Assembly: GCA_947259425.1 (NCBI GenBank)
Contig: CAMYMO010000382.1
Coordinates: 1-8,562, forward strand
Source: an uncultured Ectothiorhodospiraceae bacterium
GTDB lineage: Bacteria; Pseudomonadota; Gammaproteobacteria; UBA6429; Thiohalophilaceae
Direction of reading: 5' to 3'
Length of the DNA stretch: 8,562 nt
A model generated the notes under the pieces. The model was not told the DNA's origin and searched no databases. It was given only the letters and a program-made list of their open reading frames with translations. Made by a program: the position numbers and the translations under genes. Shown piece by piece: positions 5,126 to 8,562 of the stretch (position 1 is the first letter of the stretch; every line of letters begins with the position of its first letter).

Positions 5126-6532
5126 ATGTCAGTAACAAACGAAGCAATGCATGATGATTTAAAACGAGAGTCATTTATCAAAAACCTGAGCATTGTCGAT
5201 TGGGCTTTTGCGGCCTTTGTACTTTATGGTACTGGATATGCTTATTACCTATATAACTATTTAATGGATGGTTATGAAGTCGGTATCTTGTTTGGAACCG
5301 GCGCGAGCTTGATCGCAATGGGTTGGTGGTGGAAACCATCACGCATGCTGATGGCAGCGATTGCCTTTTTAAGTCTAAGTGCTGTCTATTTATACGAACC
5401 GGCCGTGATTGCCCTGAAGGAAAAAGGCATGAGCGGGGCGGATGCAATGTTTGCTTTATCGAACCTGGATGATAAAGAGAACAGTAAATTCCTGTTCAAA
5501 TATTTTCTTTCCAGCACTTCGGCGATAATGTGGATGAGCGCGTTATACATTATGGCGACCTTGGTTTATTTTTATCATTTAGCTTTACGTAATGAATATG
5601 CCGGTAAAGTGGCAACGGCCATGACCTGGACCGCAACCACCATGGGTTTTGTCGGTTTGATGGTCCGCTGGCGTGAATCGTATTTATTAAGCCCGGATAT
5701 TGGTCATATCCCGGTAAGTAATCTCTACGAAGTCTTTATTTTATTTTCGATCATCACTGGTTTGATCTATTTATTTTATGAACGTAAATATAAAACCAAG
5801 GCCATGGGTGGTTTCGTTTTATTGGTGATCAGTGCAGCGGTCGGATTTTTATTATGGTATCACTTTAGTAAGGGTGCGCATGAGATTGCACCATTGGTCC
5901 CTGCCTTGCAAAGTTACTGGATGAAGATCCATGTGCCGGCGAATTTTGTTGGTTATGGTGCATTTGCCCTCGCCGCGATGTTGGGTATGTTTTTCTTATT
6001 TATTGAACATGCCAAAAAACCGAACCTGTCTAACCAGGTCATTGCCCTGATATTAATCTTTGGGGTTGCGATCCTGACCTTTCTCGCGAACTTTGGGGCA
6101 GACTCGTTTAAGACGATTGCGTTAAATCTTGTTTATTCGCTTGCGACCTGTGCCGTGTTCTGGGTGTTGGGTTTTGGCGTTGTGCGCGCAATGCGTCTTA
6201 TTGGTGAAACAAATTTACCAAAACTCGAGATGCTTGATGACGTGATGCATAAATCCATTGCTCTGGGTTTTGGTTTTTTCACCATCGCAACGGTTTTAGG
6301 GGCGGCCTGGGCGGCAGAAGCCTGGGGTGGTTACTGGTCATGGGATCCCAAAGAAGTTTGGGCGTTAATCGTCTGGTTAAACTATGCTGCCTGGTTGCAT
6401 ATGCGCTTAATGAAAGGCTTGCGTGGCACCCCGTTGGCCTGGTGGTCTGTGGTCGGATTATTAGTGACGACCTTCGCTTTTATCGGAGTTAATATTTTCC
6501 TGTCCGGTCTGCATGCCTATGGTGAGTTATAA
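5126..6532 (+). CDS. ccsA: Cytochrome c biogenesis protein CcsA (ResC), heme handling/synthetase subunit of System II
   Basis: This is a multi-spanning inner-membrane protein of 468 residues from the heme-handling (CcmC/CcmF/CcsA) family. The WWD signature WGGYWSWDPKE is at 400-410, the site that presents heme at the periplasmic face. Candidate heme ligands match the fused Helicobacter CcsBA: periplasmic His269 (KIHVPANF) and His463 (LSGLHAYG, near the C-terminus) flank the WWD region, and His425 (LHMRL) lies 38 residues before His463 as the membrane-embedded ligand. GHIPVSNLYE (193-202) is another family segment. Start ATG 5126 has GAGG at 5114-5117, 8 nt upstream. The protein is longer than the roughly 390-400 residues I consider usual: residues about 300-360 hold two extra hydrophobic segments between His269 and the WWD motif. 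It is in one operon with resB; no terminator lies between them. Confidence 0.95.
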   Translation: MSVTNEAMHDDLKRESFIKNLSIVDWAFAAFVLYGTGYAYYLYNYLMDGYEVGILFGTGASLIAMGWWWKPSRMLMAAIAFLSLSAVYLYEPAVIALKEKGMSGADAMFALSNLDDKENSKFLFKYFLSSTSAIMWMSALYIMATLVYFYHLALRNEYAGKVATAMTWTATTMGFVGLMVRWRESYLLSPDIGHIPVSNLYEVFILFSIITGLIYLFYERKYKTKAMGGFVLLVISAAVGFLLWYHFSKGAHEIAPLVPALQSYWMKIHVPANFVGYGAFALAAMLGMFFLFIEHAKKPNLSNQVIALILIFGVAILTFLANFGADSFKTIALNLVYSLATCAVFWVLGFGVVRAMRLIGETNLPKLEMLDDVMHKSIALGFGFFTIATVLGAAWAAEAWGGYWSWDPKEVWALIVWLNYAAWLHMRLMKGLRGTPLAWWSVVGLLVTTFAFIGVNIFLSGLHAYGEL

Positions 6533-6553
6533 AAATTTTGATGTTCAGCTATT

Positions 6554-6573
6554 GGTTAAGCTGGGGTTAAGCT
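6554..6573 (+). repeat. Tandem GGTTAAGCT repeat upstream of dsbA
   Basis: GGTTAAGCT occurs at 6554-6562 and again at 6565-6573, an 11-bp period that would put both copies on the same face of the helix, just after the ccsA stop. A looser AAAGCTAA follows at 6584-6591. It could be a binding site or a chance repeat. The nearby pairing of 6582-6588 with 6600-6606 is a weak hairpin without a T run, so no terminator for ccsA is evident. Confidence 0.4.
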
Positions 6574-6644
6574 AAGATTTTGTAAAGCTAACGTCATCGG
6601 CTTTATATCATTCGTGCTGAGGTGGGCCAAAAGGGAACCAAGCT

Positions 6645-6650
6645 TATAAT
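6645..6650 (+). promoter_or_regulatory. Candidate -10 box for dsbA
   Basis: A perfect TATAAT lies 52 bp upstream of the dsbA start, allowing a short leader with transcription from about 6657. No recognisable -35 hexamer lies at 16-18 bp upstream, so dsbA may also be read through from ccsA. Confidence 0.35.
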
Positions 6651-6701
6651 TGTCTATCTAACAATTCACAGAGATTAAAATTCAATATTCAGGAGTAGTT
6701 T

Positions 6702-7343
6702 ATGTTGAAGCGGTATCTATTTTCATTGGCGAGTCTGGTTTTAGTGGCAATGGCCCTGCAGGTAAATGCGAAAGGCATTGATGAAGGGATTGAGTATCAA
6801 CTGGTCACACCTCCGGTTCGTACCGAAAGTGAAAGCAAGATCGAAGTGGTAGAGATGTTTTGGTATGGCTGCCCGCATTGTTACCAGTTTGAGCCTAAAT
6901 TCAATTCCTGGAAGAAAAAGCAGTCAGCAAACGTCAATGTTATTCGGGTTCCAGCGGTTTTTGGAAACCGACCTGTTTGGGAGTTACACGCCCGTGCTTA
7001 TTATGCGGCAGAACTGCTGGGTGTACAGGATAAAATCCACGGCCCATTGTTTGAGGCCATGCATGTGAAGAAACAAAAGCTGTCCAGTAAAGAGGCCCTG
7101 GCCGATTTCTTTGTGAAATATGGCGTGGATCGAAACGAATTTTTGGATACTTTATATTCATTTGGCGTTGGAATGAAAGTAAATCGAGCTATAGACCTCA
7201 CTAAACGTTATGGTATTGATGGGGTTCCCACCATTATCGTCAATGGGCGCTACCGTACCCATGCCAGTTTGACCAATGGTCAGACCGGTATGCTCAAAGT
7301 CATGGATTTTCTTATCAACAAAGAGTCTCAGGCAAAGAAATAA
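6702..7343 (+). CDS. dsbA: Thiol:disulfide interchange protein DsbA
   Basis: DsbA is the periplasmic oxidase that donates disulfides to folding exported proteins and is re-oxidised by DsbB. The 213 residues are the usual length. The signal peptide covers residues 1-23 (Lys-Arg, hydrophobic core, VNA cleavage). The thioredoxin-fold active site CPHC is at 57-60 within FWYGCPHC, and cis-proline Pro176 is in GVPT; the helical insert lies between them. AGGAG at 6691-6695 is 6 nt from the ATG, a strong ribosome site. The position after resB/ccsA is meaningful: DsbA oxidises CXXCH cysteines of apocytochromes, and System II then needs them reduced. No dedicated reductant (CcsX/ResA or CcdA/DsbD) is in the window. 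It could share the upstream transcript, but a 169-bp gap with its own TATAAT suggests separate control. Confidence 0.96.
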   Translation: MLKRYLFSLASLVLVAMALQVNAKGIDEGIEYQLVTPPVRTESESKIEVVEMFWYGCPHCYQFEPKFNSWKKKQSANVNVIRVPAVFGNRPVWELHARAYYAAELLGVQDKIHGPLFEAMHVKKQKLSSKEALADFFVKYGVDRNEFLDTLYSFGVGMKVNRAIDLTKRYGIDGVPTIIVNGRYRTHASLTNGQTGMLKVMDFLINKESQAKK

Positions 7344-7349
7344 ACGGAA

Positions 7350-7390
7350 TATCCGGCTATATATAAAGGTATACATTACTTTAGCCGATA
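7350..7390. repeat. Hairpin between dsbA and the acetolactate synthase-like gene
   Basis: CGGCTA (7354-7359) pairs with TAGCCG (7382-7387), and TAT (7350-7352) with ATA (7388-7390) around one bulged C, enclosing a 22-nt AT-rich loop. The right arm is followed by AGGAACC rather than T, so it is not a standard intrinsic terminator. It might slow or stabilise transcript ends, or act as an operator-like dyad for the downstream gene. Confidence 0.35.
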
Positions 7391-7434
7391 AGGAACCTAG
7401 TTGATAAGTCTACAATGCATGGAAGGAGACGGAT

Positions 7435-8562
7435 GTGAAGGCGTCAGAGCTATTTGTACGTTGTTTAGAGAATGAAGGTGTTGAGTACATATTTGGTATT
7501 CCAGGTGAAGAAAATCTGGATGTCATGGATGCGCTGTTAGACTCGAGCATAAAATTTATTACCGTTCGTCATGAGCAGGGTGCTGCCTTCATGGCCGATG
7601 TGTATGGCCGCTTGACCGGTAAAGCCGGTGTATGTCTGGCAACATTGGGTCCTGGGGCAACCAATCTGATAACCGGTGTGGCGGATGCCAATATGGATCA
7701 TGCGCCGTTGGTGGCCATCGCTGGGCAGGCCAGTACCCATCGTTTACACAAAGAATCACACCAGGTATTGGATCTGGAGCTGATGTTTCAACCCATCAGT
7801 AAATATTCCTCGCGTTTACTCACCCCGAATATTATCTCTGAAGTCGTACGCAAGGCCTTTAAAGTGGCACAGACTGAAAAATACGGTGCCAGTTTTATCG
7901 AATTTCCTGAGAATATAGCCGAGATGGAGGTTGAGGATCATCCCTTACCGGTTAAACATCCTCATTCACCTGAACCCCCTGCTGAACGTATTGATGCCGC
8001 GGCTGACTTAATCTCGAAAGCCAAGAATCCAATTATTCTGGCCGGTAATGGCGTTATTCGCAGCCGAGCCTGGAAGCAGTTAGCCGATTTTGCTGAAGAG
8101 TTACGTATTCCGGTTGCCAATACCTTTATGGCCAAAGGGGTGATTCCCTTTAAACATCCAATGGCGTTGGGTAGCGCTGGGTTACAAGCAAATGATTATG
8201 TTAGCTGTGGTTTCAATCGGGCCGATGTGATCATATGTATTGGATACGATTTAGTTGAATATCACCCCTATCTTTGGCACCCCACCAAGGATCGAATCAT
8301 AGTACACATTGATAGCTCTCCTGCTGAGGTCGATGCTTATTACAATATCGACGTGGGTGTGGTCGGTGACATCAAACATTCGTTGATGCGTATCAGTAAA
8401 GTAACGAGCCCACATACAGGGAATGCGATGCGATCATTGCGTAAAGCACTCATAGAGGACATGAATCAACATAAAGACGATGCATCGATGCCGGTTAAGC
8501 CACAAAAAATAATTTGGGATCTGCGTACCGCCATGGATCTGGAAGGCATTGCGATCTCCGAT
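7435..8562 (+). CDS. Thiamine-diphosphate enzyme of the acetolactate synthase large-subunit group (3' end outside window)
   Basis: The frame stays open for 376 codons to the window end; complete relatives are about 550 residues. The start is GTG 7435, with AAGGAG (7423-7428) 6 nt upstream. The N-terminal ThDP pyrimidine-binding domain (about 1-170) has the FGIPGEEN motif at 20-27, catalytic Glu47 in RHEQGAAFMADVYGR, and GPGATNL at 72-78. The central domain (about 195-330) has ILAGNG and the IGYDL strand; the C-terminal cofactor-binding GDG motif is outside the window. The family condenses pyruvate to acetolactate, but the GEENLD form is a distinct branch from biosynthetic IlvB/IlvI, and no small regulatory subunit is visible. 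Other ThDP carboligases or decarboxylases cannot be excluded. It lies 91 bp after dsbA in the same direction and has no obvious functional link to cytochrome maturation. Confidence 0.88.
   Translation, partial: MKASELFVRCLENEGVEYIFGIPGEENLDVMDALLDSSIKFITVRHEQGAAFMADVYGRLTGKAGVCLATLGPGATNLITGVADANMDHAPLVAIAGQASTHRLHKESHQVLDLELMFQPISKYSSRLLTPNIISEVVRKAFKVAQTEKYGASFIEFPENIAEMEVEDHPLPVKHPHSPEPPAERIDAAADLISKAKNPIILAGNGVIRSRAWKQLADFAEELRIPVANTFMAKGVIPFKHPMALGSAGLQANDYVSCGFNRADVIICIGYDLVEYHPYLWHPTKDRIIVHIDSSPAEVDAYYNIDVGVVGDIKHSLMRISKVTSPHTGNAMRSLRKALIEDMNQHKDDASMPVKPQKIIWDLRTAMDLEGIAISD

Noticed and set aside
1..8562. CRISPR arrays, tRNA/rRNA genes, insertion sequences, phage genes.
   Set aside because: None seen: no regularly spaced repeats, no cloverleaf with a TTCGA arm, no transposase or integrase motifs.

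Overview
The window looks like a gammaproteobacterial chromosome of moderate GC content. The order polA - small RNA region - engB (convergent) - cytochrome c genes - dsbA is a conserved gammaproteobacterial neighbourhood. In Escherichia coli the polA-engB gap holds the sRNA Spot 42, and in Pseudomonas aeruginosa it holds ErsA. I cannot name the genus. The presence of ResB/CcsA (System II cytochrome c maturation) suggests a lineage outside the enterics and pseudomonads, which use the Ccm system.

Layout: positions 1-502 are the 3' end of polA. Positions 503-1101 contain no protein gene but are strongly structured: two separate units that each look like an intrinsic-terminated sRNA, about 600-739 and 961-1083. 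Both display the 10-mer CACTCCTCCC in a hairpin loop, and both have further C-rich loops, including in the terminator hairpins. A perfect 13-bp inverted repeat (766-778 and 1029-1041) brackets most of the second unit. Positions 1102-1746 (minus strand) encode the ribosome-assembly GTPase EngB. The divergent gap 1747-1972 holds a 102-nt palindrome with about 20 paired bases in its arms. Positions 1973-2907 encode two periplasmic c-type cytochromes (monoheme c5-like, then diheme c4) that overlap by ATGA and are followed by a strong terminator. Positions 3051-6532 encode ResB and CcsA, which move and attach heme to cytochromes c. Positions 6702-7343 encode the thiol oxidase DsbA. Positions 7435-8562 are the first 376 codons of a thiamine-diphosphate enzyme of the acetolactate synthase group, cut by the window end.

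Functionally, the centre of the window is a cytochrome c island: two apocytochrome substrates, the System II heme-ligation machine, and a periplasmic disulfide catalyst acting on the same CXXCH cysteines. The most interesting part is the tandem sRNA pair, whose unpaired CUCCUCCC loops are complementary to Shine-Dalgarno sequences. They resemble the C-rich-loop sRNA type (as I recall it, Xanthomonas sX13, also downstream of polA) more than they resemble Spot 42.
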